From the NCBI GenBank assembly GCA_004335635.1, contig QAXH01006687.1, positions 1 to 39,348 of the forward strand: a stretch of DNA of 39,348 nt. The letters are read 5' to 3'. Made by a program: the position numbers and the translations under genes. This DNA is from Chloromonas sp. AAM2. Lineage: Eukaryota > Chlorophyta > Chlorophyceae > Chlamydomonadales > Chlamydomonadaceae. Positions 18,787 to 29,426 of the stretch are shown here, piece by piece. Every line of letters begins with the position of its first letter. The first letter of the stretch is position 1. Below the pieces are notes generated by a model, which did not search any database, had not been told where the DNA came from, and saw nothing but the letters and a program-made list of their open reading frames with translations.

Positions 18787-18960
18787 CAAAAAAAAGGAAG
18801 TTTGCCAGTTCTGGGACAATTCTTGGGACTGGCACTGGCGGCGATGCCGTTATGTGTGAGTTCAGTTTTACCTGGTAGTCACATGAGTTGCTGATGTGTG
18901 TGTTGGTAGACGTGCAGTGACAATACTGGGACTGACAAAAAAAGGAGCTCTGCAGTGGCA
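18787..18960. mobile_element. Inverted-repeat element copy (left end plus interior)
   Basis: The left end at 18787-18822 (AAGTTTGCCAGTTCTGGGAC) is followed by interior sequence resembling the 6977 element: a TGATGTGTGTGTTGGTAGAC stretch and CAGTGACAATACTGGGACTG, related to CACTTCTGGGACAGCAAACC. This ties the TIR word and the 50-371/7140-7445 repeat to one family. Confidence 0.6.
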
Positions 18961-19387
18961 AACATGCGCTCCCCGCATGCCAATGCGCACACAACCACGA
19001 CAGTTCGACTATGAGGGTTTGTTCGCTGTTTTGTTGGAAGCTGAGTCAGCAAGCTGCTCAAAAATCTTTCGTGGGTTAACATGGGTTAACATGGGTTGGG
19101 GATGTGTACCACCCTTCAGGACCCACCCTGAGAAAGGAATGACCAAACTCGCCCATTGCCCAAAAGGTAGTGGCATGACTGCGGAGATCTCTGGGATGAA
19201 TCTGTGGCACGCTTGGATTCATTTCATGGCCCGCCTGACATGACCTCTGTCTTTGGCTCATTCCCTGCCTTTGTGCTGTGCTTATGCTTCTTCCTGCCTT
19301 CCAGCTTGTGCTTGTTTGCTTTTCCGCCAGTCTTCTTTCTCGCCCATGGTAGGCCAGGGTGGCACACATCCCCTCCCTTGGGTGTGG

Positions 19388-19560
19388 AAAAAAAGAAGTT
19401 TGCCAGTTCTGAAACAATTCTTGTGGGGTTTTACTGAAATGTTGATGATGTGGCACGAGACATGCTGCTACAGAGCTTTCCTAACCTAGGTGTGTCAAGG
19501 TGTGTGTTATGTTGTAGAGCACTGCACCAAGGGTACTGTGCTGACACAGGTAAGCATGGG
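19388..19560. mobile_element. Inverted-repeat element copy (diverged)
   Basis: AAAAAAAGAAGTTTGCCAGT at the left end is followed by weakly related interior sequence with TGTTGATGATGT and GTGTGTTATGTTGTAGAGCA. It lies 600 bp from the copy at 18787 in the same orientation. Confidence 0.55.
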
Positions 19561-19837
19561 TTAGGCTACAGGACAGACTGGCGTCTATATCATGTATGTT
19601 CATCGCACCAAGCGGGTCCCAATCGTGCCGAGTGCCAACGCTACAAGCCATGCAAGAGACGAGGCTGGATACCGTCCCGGCCAACCGTGAGCAGCAGAAG
19701 GCAACGTGTGATGGTCGCCAAGCCACAATTCAACAACGTTTTGGATACAGACGTTGTTGTTGGTCCAGATTCTCAAACCCATAAGCCGCCAGGAAAACCA
19801 CATTACCATCACGGTGTGTCATAATCTCCTTCACTCG

Positions 19838-19876
19838 TAGGTTGGATGGGTTGGAGTCCCTCCCCTCACATGAGCG
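19838..19876 (+). repeat. Short dispersed repeat with tRNA T-arm-like core
   Basis: GTAGGTTGGATGGGTTGGAG followed by TCCCTCCCCTCACATGAG matches the minus strand at about 24047-24083 with a few differences. GGGTTGGAGTCCC resembles a polymerase III B box (GGTTCGANTCC), so a SINE is possible. I see no full tRNA fold. Confidence 0.5.
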
Positions 19877-21415
19877 TCTGGTCTGCGTTTGTTTATCGTT
19901 CGATTTGTCAGTTTCAACGCATCTGCAACAATCACACAGCCAGCACCTGCACCTGAGACCTGAGACAGTCCATATAACAACCAACTACAGCACGTAGGAA
20001 GGACTACACAAAAATTTTCAAGCCACATTGTCGGCAAAGATTGTCGTTCCCTTATGAAACCCCAATCCTGCCATTAGGATGAACAAGTTTCTGACGTGTT
20101 GCAAGGAAAAAACCAGAGTTCTGCAAGAAACATTGTGCAAGCCTGCTTACGGCGGCATGTTGAGGCAATGCATTACTGGATGTCATAACTGTCGTAGCAC
20201 ACAAGAAGCCACAGAACCGGCTCACCACTGCCATGCGTTGTTGCCCCACTGCATCCATGCGCTGAATACCGCGTGAACCAAAGGGCATCGGCGGGTGCAG
20301 CACACAGACACTCAGTGTGGTCATACTCTGGCTGCTATTGCATATGCTTGAATCAGGGGGCATCACAACCAGTGTGGGGAAGCGCCCAGGCTGCACTTGA
20401 CAACCGTCTGTGCCATGCGTGTGATGCATGCAGCGTCTGTCTTTTGCGGCAAAACGCTTGCAGGGGCGGAGATATGAGGGTCACAGGTGCTTTTTGTAAC
20501 GACTACACGCGTTGAGTTGAGTTTAGGCTTGCATTGCACAGCTCGCATGTCCAAGGCAAGTGTGCGGCAGACACATGTGTGTGCAGGGCTGAGCACTGAA
20601 GCACTCAGTGACTGCCTTCACGAGCAGCCGGGTGGTGGTTGAGTTGTTAGCCATGACTTGAACATGTACAACCATGTGTGATGTCCACCCATCATATCAG
20701 TCAGTGTAGTCATATATCCGGCATCATCAGTGTAGTCATTCATTGAGGCATGGAGGCATGCGAAGAACAACAGCAGGCTATGTTGTTGGGTAGGTAACAC
20801 GCAAAGCGTTTTTTGTGCAAAGTTGAACGGATGAAGAATAAAGCTCACTAGCTGAACAATCTATTGAAACTATGTTTATTTTTTGAAACAAACAGGGGCA
20901 TCATAAAAATTCAACTGCAGTAAGCCACTGATGATGCTGATGGCTGCATGATTGTATGCCTCCCCTGCCTATGCCTGCAGCAGTGGCTCCTGTGGCTCTG
21001 AATGCTCGTGATGTGGTTTGTCCCTCTTGCTCTCCACATGCAACCGCCACCTGCACAAAAGCAACCAGTTTGCATGTGAGTGCCCATGACATTGCATGCA
21101 TGGCACCGCACTGTAAATCGCCTTTAATATCAATGCAACGCATTGGCCTTTGAACATCATCATACACTGAACAAAAGACAGCTTAGCCGCTGTTTGTCAA
21201 GTCCTGTTGGTGCAGCAACGGAGAGCAACAGACAGCTGGTGCGGACTGAGTAAAAGTCAAATCGTGAACAAGACTTTGCTCGACATGCCCTTGCACCAGC
21301 ACAGGTCATACTCTGTCCTCCTGCGTAACGTGTGCACAGAACTGGCCCGCCCCTGAAAGCAACCTCCAGTTGAGACAGGGTAATCATAGGTTAGATACAG
21401 GCATTCCACATGTGC
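19877..21415. other. Gene-poor stretch downstream of the DUF1232 gene
   Basis: No gene is recognised. The right part should include the 3' UTR of the minus-strand DUF1232 gene. An AT-rich patch lies near 20860-20890. Nothing else stands out. Confidence 0.4.
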
Positions 21416-23609
21416 TCAATGCCACGCCCTCAACGTACACTTTTGACTTTTTTTCCTGACCCGCATCCCCCTGCCATGCATCCCCATGCTAACCACTGAC
21501 CATGTGAGCAGTACGAACAGGATGGTGACAATCAGGCTTCCGATAGCCATAAGCTTGAGTTGGTGCGTGTAGATGTACGTGTGATGATCTGTGAGGGCAG
21601 GGGTACGTGAGAAGTGAAAAGCGTGAGGTTCAGTGTCAACAACACTGAGCGTGTGACGGGTCATGGATGATCGACAAGCATTGGCAAGGACGCAGGTAGT
21701 GGCTTGACACTGAAAGCAGTGCATGGACATCCATTATCCATGGGATAGCATTGCGTTCTGTGGGGGGCAAGCTTTTCAAAGCCAAGTGTTGAGCAAGGCT
21801 TCAAAAGCCAGGACAAGGCCACTCCTTGCTGAGCACAAGAGCAATAGTCCTGCATCTCTGCAACGTCCGATCTGACTTGATATGGCCGCGATTCTAATGA
21901 CCCAGCAAGACAGTCAAGTGCTAGGCATACATTGATTACAGATATAATCTGTCAAGGTGCCAAACAGTGCATGGTGTCTGCTGGTACCCTGGGATCCTGC
22001 TTCAAAAAGCAACACAGCCATCAGCCCTGCCTGTCCACCCTCGCACAGATCCATATGCCCTGCTGAGCAGTCCTCCCCGAACTGAAGGCCATGTAACCAA
22101 CAACAACCGTATACAAGCACGTATAATCCACATATGCACCTCGTACCTAAGTGCTTGCTGACAATCCGTACGAGCACGATGACATTGAGCAGCCACAAGA
22201 CGTATATCATGGCCATGAGCTTCCAGTCGTGAGTCATGGTAAGCTCATGAGTAGCCGCTTGATGCCTTGCTCGTTCCAACACCTGCCATGTGCGCAACAA
22301 GTCAAGGCATGGCATCATGCAGACCTGGTGGCTATTGGTGTCCACATGGGCGCATGGCGATAGCCACATGCTAAAATGGTACTGATGCTAAGAACAAGCC
22401 TGGTGATTCTGTCACGTGTCACCTATGACTGGCTGCTGAGTGTCCATTGCCTTCTGAGTGTCCATTACTGGCTGCTGAGAGTGTACCATTAAACTGGCAG
22501 CCAAGTCGCTGCTGTGCTTGGTGGCTGCATTGTTGCAAATGGCTGCATTGGCATAAGCGTTGGCCATAAAACTAGCGTGGGTGAGTTTATGTTGCGTCAA
22601 CCAACGACATAGAAGCCTGTGACTGATGGGTATGTGGCCAGGGTGTTTATCGGGTTGCTACTGGGTCCTTCAGAGCCGCATGTCCTACCTCTTGTGGCAT
22701 GACTTTCACTGTGATCCAGATCATGATGGGCAGCACGATAAAGTCAACCAGCAGGGCCACCAGGGGCACCAGCTGCGGGATCCAGTCCAGCGGGGAACAG
22801 GCGTAGCACAACACCTGGAGAAAGAAGTGGAATGGGCAAGGTCGTGATTGCTGGAAGATGTTCATACAGCTTATCGGAGCATCAGAGCAGCTGGTCAGAC
22901 GGGAGGCCGGCCAAAGCGACGTGTGCGACGAGATGTAGGCGAGAGACAGACATCCCAAGACTGGATGGCATGCAGGGCAAGGGCGTGTTCGTGGTCCACA
23001 TGACCATCAGTTCAATGGCTTTGCTGGTGTTTTTGATGATGATAAGCGCTGTAAAGCACTGCAATTTGAGTAGCCCAACAGTGTGCCACTTGACAAACCC
23101 GTTGGCACACCCCAATGACCATCACCGTGGCCCAACATCCCTAGGTGTACTTGCAGGCATGCCATGGTCTCCATGCCAGGTGCATGCGTGCTGAAGATCA
23201 ACCGTCCAGCAGTGTTTGAGCACTCTTACCAGGACCACCATGACACGTGCTTTCCAGCCACAGTGTGGGTCGGACAATGCTAGGTACAGAGCCATCACCT
23301 ACACACGTGGAAAGGACATGGAAGGAAATACATGATATGGTCGCGCAACAGTGCAGGAGCTGCTCTATTTATGAGGGCGCGCATGCATGCATGTTCTCAG
23401 TTTGTTTGAATATTGGATTCCAAGTATCTTACCTCGAGTTTGAGCTTTCTGCCAGTCTGGTACACGGCTTGACAGCATGAGGGCTGAGCTTCGTGTGAGT
23501 TCCGAGTTGCCGGTCCTTGCAAGCCCGGATCCGGTGAGCCTGTTGGTTCAGATAGCAGCGGCTGCGATTCCACTGCATCATTTCCATCGTCTTGATCGCT
23601 GCGGCGCAT
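21416..23609 (-). CDS. DUF1232 (YkvA-like) membrane protein
   Basis: Five exons: 23609-23433, 23298-23230, 22814-22689, 22282-22147 and 21588-21416, giving 226 aa. Phases agree; intron 1 ends TAG and all are GT-AG. Residues 55-125 match the DUF1232 core as in plant YkvA-like proteins: KLKLEVMALYLALSDP, then YACSPLDWIPQLVPLVALLV and a PIMIWITVKVMPQEVL segment. The N-terminal 50 residues are polar and probably cytosolic. Two further hydrophobic segments follow, each introduced by an HxxKLMA motif (HDWKLMA and HQLKLMA), then a basic tail (RVRKKSQK). The start is supported by an in-frame TGA nine bases upstream of the ATG. Molecular function of the family is unknown; a membrane location is inferred from the hydrophobic segments. 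Confidence 0.9.
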
Positions 23610-24046
23610 TTCTACTCAGGGTTCACAACAGCGTGGACAGGAGTGGAAATGAGAACTCACGCAGCGATGCAACGAGAGAAGCTGCGCAAGACAGAACACT
23701 TGTTTGCACGTATGAAGACTGATGGCTGAAAGAATTGTGCGTCACACGCGCGCGCCACGTTGTCGTCATCATCTGTAACGCCGAAGTTGGGTTCTTCATC
23801 AAATGATGACAGCACGCAGACGCTGTCCGCCATTTTAACTTCGTACGTAATCTATTACACTCCATCAACTGTCACAATGATGACGCTTTGTACGCAAACG
23901 TTCTATTACATTCCATCATGCTCAAGGCGTACCCCCTGATGTACCGCCCAGTCGTACAGTGTACTGGTGAGGCAATGTGACGTAACTTTGCATGGTGATG
24001 AACGTTGTACACGTTGACCAAAGTCTCCATTAGTTCTACCAGTCAC

Positions 24047-24185
24047 ATGAGGGGAGGGACTCCAACCCGTCCAACCTACAAGTACAGTGACTGTCCCTTT
24101 ATCCGAGTCCCCTTACAATGATGAGGTAAGGGATTCGAACCAACAGACGAAATTGCGTCTCACGTTTTCTCTGTGCCACTGACTA
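24047..24185 (-). repeat. SINE-like repeat with polymerase III box-like words
   Basis: On the minus strand a perfect B-box word, GGTTCGAATCC, sits near 24128-24142, preceded about 33 bases earlier by TGGCACAGAG, which resembles an A box. About 65 bases further on is the GGGTTGGAGTCCC core shared with 19838-19876. T-stem pairing is poor (GTTGG against CCCTT), so a working tRNA is unlikely and a tRNA-derived SINE is the better reading. A TGTAA word inside it could serve as poly(A) signal for TMEM230. Confidence 0.5.
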
Positions 24186-24261
24186 GCTCAGGATGAACTG
24201 ATGTGCCGGGCCAATTATTGCCAACTTCATCAGCATGCTTGGGTTGCATAGCGAGTAAGCT

Positions 24262-24522
24262 TTGCTTGCTTGGAGCACTGAAAACCAGGATGTCTGTCAA
24301 TTCAAAGCTCAAATTCAAACCACAACAAGTTTTGCAGGCCGTCCTGGTAAAGATACACCACGCCTATTAACAAAACGCGGAGGAAATGGATGGATTAGAA
24401 GATCTGGCCTAAAACGTACGATGTACCTCAGCGAAGTGCAGAACTTTGACTCTTCATCTGTGAGCCTAGATGATGGCATGGCAGGTCCAAACGGGTGGAC
24501 AGAGCCCTGGGATGGCTTGTAG
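24262..24522 (+). other. Open frame of different composition, unrecognised
   Basis: An 86-codon frame between the SINE-like repeat and the TMEM230 stop. The local sequence is AT-richer than its neighbours, and the frame contains GRPGKDTPRLLTKRGGNGWI. I know no matching family. It overlaps the presumed TMEM230 3' UTR on the opposite strand. It could be a transposon remnant or chance. Confidence 0.15.
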
Positions 24523-24593
24523 CAGATGGTTGGTGCTCACCAGACCACACATCAATTGTCACAGATCGGCACTCTTCCGTGTGTTCCGGCCCA

Positions 24594-26130
24594 TCATGAT
24601 GACGGTATCATATCCCAGGAGTAGCCCTCGCAGCCCCTCCACGCATAGTAGGCGATGCGAGTGTGGTAGAAGCCGGGGATGAAGGTCAACAGCCCCAGGA
24701 TCATGAATCCCCACTCCTGCAAGATTCGGCAAACTTGACATTACTCGGTAACAAGCCTGGATTGCCAGGAGTAAGCATGACATTCGTTCCTGAGCAAACT
24801 GAGTCATGCAAGGAACGCAAGCCAGCTGTGCACAGGCCTGCTTGCCCAGCTCAAAACCACCTCCTTGTATGTACTGCCAAAGCCTGCTATTCTTATCGTA
24901 TGGTTGCCGTTGCCGTTGCCCCCCGCTGGAAACTATCAGCTGGCATTGCTTGCAGTACGACCCCATAACCCCCATGCACCCCCATGCACCACTCACCGCC
25001 TGCTTCTTGCCCAGTATTTCCTGTGTCACGTGCAGCCATGCCAGCACAAAGCTGGCCATTCCAATGAACGTGAGCAGAAGGGCCAGGATCACAGCACCAT
25101 AGGGCACCTTGTCCTGATTCAACAAGTTGAAATCATTGTCTTCAACCTGAAGCAAGCAACGTGCATGTTGCAGTGTAGGCGGCTTCTGTGTATCATGCCA
25201 GGTGACCACCATTTGCTCAGTACGAAAGTACATCGCTTTGTTGCAGTGTTCAGTACAAAGTGCATCATGCTAGATGAATAAGATAACAACTGTGTCGCAT
25301 TGAAGGATTTGTAGGCGATGGAAGATTAGCTCGCTGTCATTCACTGCTTGTTGATGGTGCAGCTGGCGGCAGAGTCTCGTACCCAAGCCAGCAAGGCAGG
25401 CAAGCCTTTCCAGGACTTCCGATTGGGCTGTACACATGTTGTACAAAATGCGAAAATTCGAAAGAACAAGTGCACGCAGCTAAATTTGGTATTGCAGCCT
25501 CTCAACTTCACCACCTGGTGCGCACCCTATAATCTGACAGCTTGAATGCTTTCTCCTTCCCTTTTCCAGAGCCCTGCAAGCAGGCGCAGGGCATGTATGA
25601 GCAAAGCCCTTCACATGCATGTGGGCATGCGGTCAATTACGAAGGTCAGTCACAAAGGTCAAAACCCATTTGCAAAGAAACCGCTAATTAGATTGCATTG
25701 CAGACCCAGTTGACGCTGAAGTTGATGCGGCAGTATACGCGGTGCCGTGCCTACTATGTGGCGGTACTCTGTAGTCATAAAAGCAGTGAACCTGACAAAT
25801 GCGCACCCGTGGCAGCTCTCCCTTGGTGGCTGACGTAGTAGTAGGTAGCCCCTGCATGCACAGCAGCTGGTCCTTTGCTGACATATATGTCGCGGCACAT
25901 GTGATGCATTGCACATGTGATGCAGCATACTCGATGTTGCAGTTCAGCATAAACTGTGTTGCACAACCCTGGCTAGATCGTTTAAAGGATAGACAGGTCA
26001 TGTCAAGGATTGCTTGTGATCTGGGCTGGTCTATATGCCACATGCCATGCAGCATGCTGCTAAGATGTCTCTGGCCTGCCCCTTCCCTCACATCGTCCTT
26101 GCTAGATACGGCTTGGTAGCCACGCCGCAT
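24594..26130 (-). CDS. TMEM230 family membrane protein
   Basis: Three exons: 26130-26092, 25146-24997 and 24716-24594, giving 103 aa; human TMEM230 is about 120. All introns are GT-AG in phase 0. The N-terminus [13 protein letters not shown] is short and polar, like the family. Exon 2 carries [20 protein letters not shown], the first membrane helix. Exon 3 carries the signature [20 protein letters not shown], followed by YSWDMIPSS; family members have LPGFYHLRIAYYA and a GYSYDDIP tail. TMEM230 proteins are two-helix proteins of secretory and recycling vesicles. The first exon was chosen because the ATG, the GAT|GTGAGG donor and the phase agree; intron 1 (945 bp) could hide another exon. It is divergent from VPS28. 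Confidence 0.92.
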
Positions 26131-26465
26131 CTTGTTTGTGATCCACAGTTGAAGTGAACTGTTCCGTGGGCTAGTGTTTGAACCAGCAGGCCTGCTGCTT
26201 GTGGTGCTGCACTCCTCTACGTCATCACTGCATGGGGCGCTAATCTCCCCGGTAAGTAACGGTAGCTGTGGATGTGTACGCATAAGCTGTGAATGTGTGC
26301 TTAGCTGCGTGTGTGTGTGTGCAATGTGGTGTGCGGGCATGGTGGGGCACATGGTAAGAAGCTGCTGCGCACACAGAATGTTTCTGTAGGGTTTGTTTAG
26401 CGATTGCAAGCAAATCATAGCAGAGACTTACACGTCGGCAAACAGGATTTACTGAATTAGAACTC
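26131..26465. promoter_or_regulatory. Divergent intergenic region TMEM230 / VPS28
   Basis: The two start codons face away from each other across 335 bp, so this stretch must contain both 5' UTRs and probably a shared promoter. A TG/GT-rich run lies near 26307-26325. No TATA box can be assigned convincingly. Confidence 0.6.
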
Positions 26466-28024
26466 ATGGCACGAGTAGGCCAGCCTGTAAAGCTTTGGAC
26501 CAACAAGAAGGAGGAGGCAGTGTTTGAGAGCAAAGCAGGTGTGCGTCGCATCCGACGTCGACTGCTGTTTGCGACCAATCAAGAAGCCTCTGTTCATCTT
26601 GCTGCTTGCTCTCCCGGTTGCCAACAGACTTGTTTGCCATTATCAAGGCCACCGAAAAGCTAGAGAGGGCCTACGTTCGTGATGCCATAAGCCCTGAGCA
26701 GTATGAGCAGGCGTGCGAGCGTTTGATTGCGCAATTCAAGATCCTATGGAGCTCTCTGCAGGCTGTGGTGAGAGGGGTTTGGGGTGCAGTGGGTCGTATG
26801 CAGGTATCCATTTCATCCCTCTCTCTTCCCAGACTTCTCACGCTTCTCTTCTTCCCAGTACACCAGGCAGCATGCAGCAGGAACATGAGGTACACTCCTA
26901 ACGTACCATGCATATGGCCTGAACGCAGGTGCCTGACGTCGAGCGTTTTATGAGCGAATACAACATGCAGTGCCCATTGGCAGCCACTCGCTTGTTACAC
27001 TCTGGCTTGCCTGCCACTATTGAGCACAAATCCAAGCAAAGGTGTGCGCTGCTTACCTCATCCCAGAATCATGCAGGCATACAAGCTGGCAGCAGCAGCA
27101 ATCACAGATGAGATGAGTGGCGTATGGTGATGGCACGCGTTCATGTATCACCACATAGAATACGTTTCATGTCCTGTCAGAGCCTCTTATATTCTTTGCT
27201 GTGCGCAATGAAATACATCCACTGCTTTACTTGATGCAGAAGAGAACGCATGTTATGCACTTTCATGTTCTCTCACCTCCGTACCGTCTGTTTCACTACA
27301 CAGAACAAATGATCCCCAGGCGGCCTGTGTTGCTGAGTCAGTCGAACAGTTCATCACTGCCATGGACACTTTGAAGCTCAACATGCGAGCTGTGGATCAG
27401 ATATGCCCGGTCCTGCTAGCCCTCATGAACTCAATGGATAAAATCAACAGCCTGCCACCCAACTATGGGCCGAGGGAAAAGATCAGGGTGGGTGCAGCAT
27501 GAGGCCTGTCATTTGCACGTGCATAATGTGCGTGTGTATATAATGTGCATGGGCATGTGTCATGTGTTGTTGCCGTGCGGTGGACCTTCAGCATGCTGCT
27601 GAAATAATGTCATGAGAGTTTACAGCCCTCGATGTTTAGTCATGCATGTGGTCAGTACGGAGTGAATCGACTACATGCATCCTCAGTGTGCTATACTAAT
27701 GGCATAGGCGGCTGTAATTTACAGGGTTTTTGTTGGTTCGTAGACTCTGCCAGTCCTTCAACTGCCACTTTTGCTTACCATGCAACTGTCAGCATGCACG
27801 ATTATTTATTCTCACAAAGACTCATACGACTGGTTGTGCAGCCAAACATGCAGCAAGCCATTGCATCTTGATCCTTTGGCGTGTCTGCCACACTGCAGGA
27901 GTGGTACAGTAAGCTTTACCAGAAGCCTGCAACTCACGAGCTCGATGAATCAGAGGCGAGACAGATGCTTTACGAACTGGAGCAGTCCTACACGACGTTC
28001 ATTGCAGCTCTAAAGAACAAATGA
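26466..28024 (+). CDS. VPS28: VPS28, ESCRT-I subunit
   Basis: Five exons: 26466-26538, 26628-26767, 26929-27041, 27304-27487 and 27899-28024, giving 211 aa, the usual VPS28 length. All introns are GT-AG and phases agree. The N-terminal core shows KLWTNKKEEAVFESKADLFA, IIKATEKLERAYVRDAISPE, YEQACERLIAQFK and VERFMSEYNMQCPLA, matching the ESCRT-I core-binding helices. The C-terminal four-helix domain shows ESVEQFITAMDTLKLNMRAV, INSLPPNYGPREKI, EWYSKL and ARQMLYELEQSYTTFIAAL. VPS28 joins VPS23 and VPS37 on endosomes to sort ubiquitinated cargo and contacts ESCRT-II or VPS20 through its C-terminal domain. Possible UGUAA poly(A) words lie at 28531 and 28732. Confidence 0.97.
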
Positions 28025-29426
28025 TACAGCGTGGTGCAGTTCCGTGTTGACTGTACATCAGGACACAACGCGTGCTGAGTTGACTGCGGAGTGAGACCAC
28101 CGCGCCTTGCATAGTGGCATAGAACTCGATGAACAGTTGGTGAGATGACAACCACTTAATGTCTAGTACCGTGGGTTACTCAATGTGAGCGATGCTCCAT
28201 CAGAGGCCAATGCAATGATGATGATGATGACGATGATGAATGCAAATCACTTTCTGACCGCCAGTGGACTTGTATTTTGTGTTGACAACGCGTGGAGCAC
28301 AAGGGAAGCTGTGTGCTGACTTCCATTCCATTGCCACCTGCGTGGTCATGAGAGCATGAAGCGTTTGCCTGGGACCCTGCACTGTGTGGCTCCACTGCCT
28401 TTACGATGCCATGCCAAGGCTGGTGCAAGGCTGCAATTGCTGAAACTATTTGATGTCGCCTGGCTGCCCGGCAATGCTAGCTGCTTTAATTCACATTTCA
28501 TTTCAGCTAATACATTGCGACTGAGGAGCATGTAACCTATCATAGCAGTGTAGCCCCTGCTTCCTGTTTTGAGGGCGTTGCATGAATCACCTGAACATGG
28601 CAGGTTGGGAATCAGCAATTGGGTGTTCTGCTGCAAACGTTTGACAAACGGCCCCCTCACTTCTTTTGTGGTGCATTTCATACTACTGCCAGTACTGTGG
28701 ATTGTACCGTGGGTTATACCGTGAAAAGCCATGTAACTGATAAGGATGAAGTCTGGTACTGGCCCTGAGCGTCAGTGTAGGCGCTTGAGTGGGTTGAGCC
28801 ACCCGCCTCCTTGGGGAGGTAGCCAAGCCCTCCACCCCCCGACTGAGACAGCCGCAGCGCATGGGCACTAGATACATGCCGCCTAATGTAGGTCACTCCC
28901 GAGAACCCATCTCCGAGTTAATAATAGTTAGGTATGGTCGTCAAAAAAACATGTACACTATACTTCATATACCACTAATGGTTCAGCCTACCCCTGATAT
29001 CTCTGGTGGCAACGTTTGAAACGTTGAAAAGGTTCGTCATCCTCCACAGCTACCTTTCTTTACCCTCCTCTAACGCTGACGATGTGATACAGTGCTCATT
29101 TGCCCTGTGCGTGTCAGGTTTGCTTGCTTTGCTGATATGGAACCATGGCATGCCGATAAACCCGTGCACTGTTCCGATCCCGACGTCGTTGGCAGCACGT
29201 CGATCTGTAGCAATAGCGTTGCGGAACAGACAACCAGCTTTTGACACCATTCACTATAATGCCTAGTGCTTCACTGATGCACGGCCTCGCACTTCCAGTC
29301 ATCTACTGAGGTAGGGAGTGACACGGCCAGGGTTCTCCAGTGAGAACTCGTTTCGGCCGTTGCATTACGTAAAAGCGTCATCTGCAAAATGTCGACACGA
29401 TCGCAGGCCCCAGACCTGCAAAATTC
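28025..29426. other. VPS28 3' region and upstream of the transporter
   Basis: No further gene is supported. There is a GATGAT microsatellite at about 28215-28240, a 17 bp palindrome CAACGTTTGAAACGTTG at 29010-29026, and one half of a 66 bp dispersed duplication (29089-29154). A Gly/Ser-rich minus-strand frame at 28683-28896 is probably chance. Confidence 0.5.
29089..29154. repeat. 66 bp dispersed duplication, copy 1
   Basis: The sequence from ACAGTGCTCATTTGCCCTGT to CCATGGCATGCC recurs at 31448-31513 with two mismatches. Copy 1 lies upstream of the transporter gene and copy 2 inside its third intron. Confidence 0.92.

Noticed and set aside
24105..24185. Functional tRNA gene on the minus strand
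   Set aside because: The B-box is perfect, but the T-stem does not pair, the anticodon loop would be the wrong size, and no acceptor stem forms.
24559..25233. 224-codon minus-strand frame as one exon
   Set aside because: It contains TMEM230 exon 2, but the conserved exon 3 lies in another frame after a 280 bp GT-AG intron.
25684..26418. 244-codon minus-strand frame as a single protein
   Set aside because: Only 13 codons (26130-26092) belong to TMEM230 exon 1; the rest is intron and upstream sequence.
28683..28896. Gly/Ser-rich minus-strand exon
   Set aside because: It has no stop or splice partner that gives a consistent gene and lies in the VPS28 3' region on the opposite strand.
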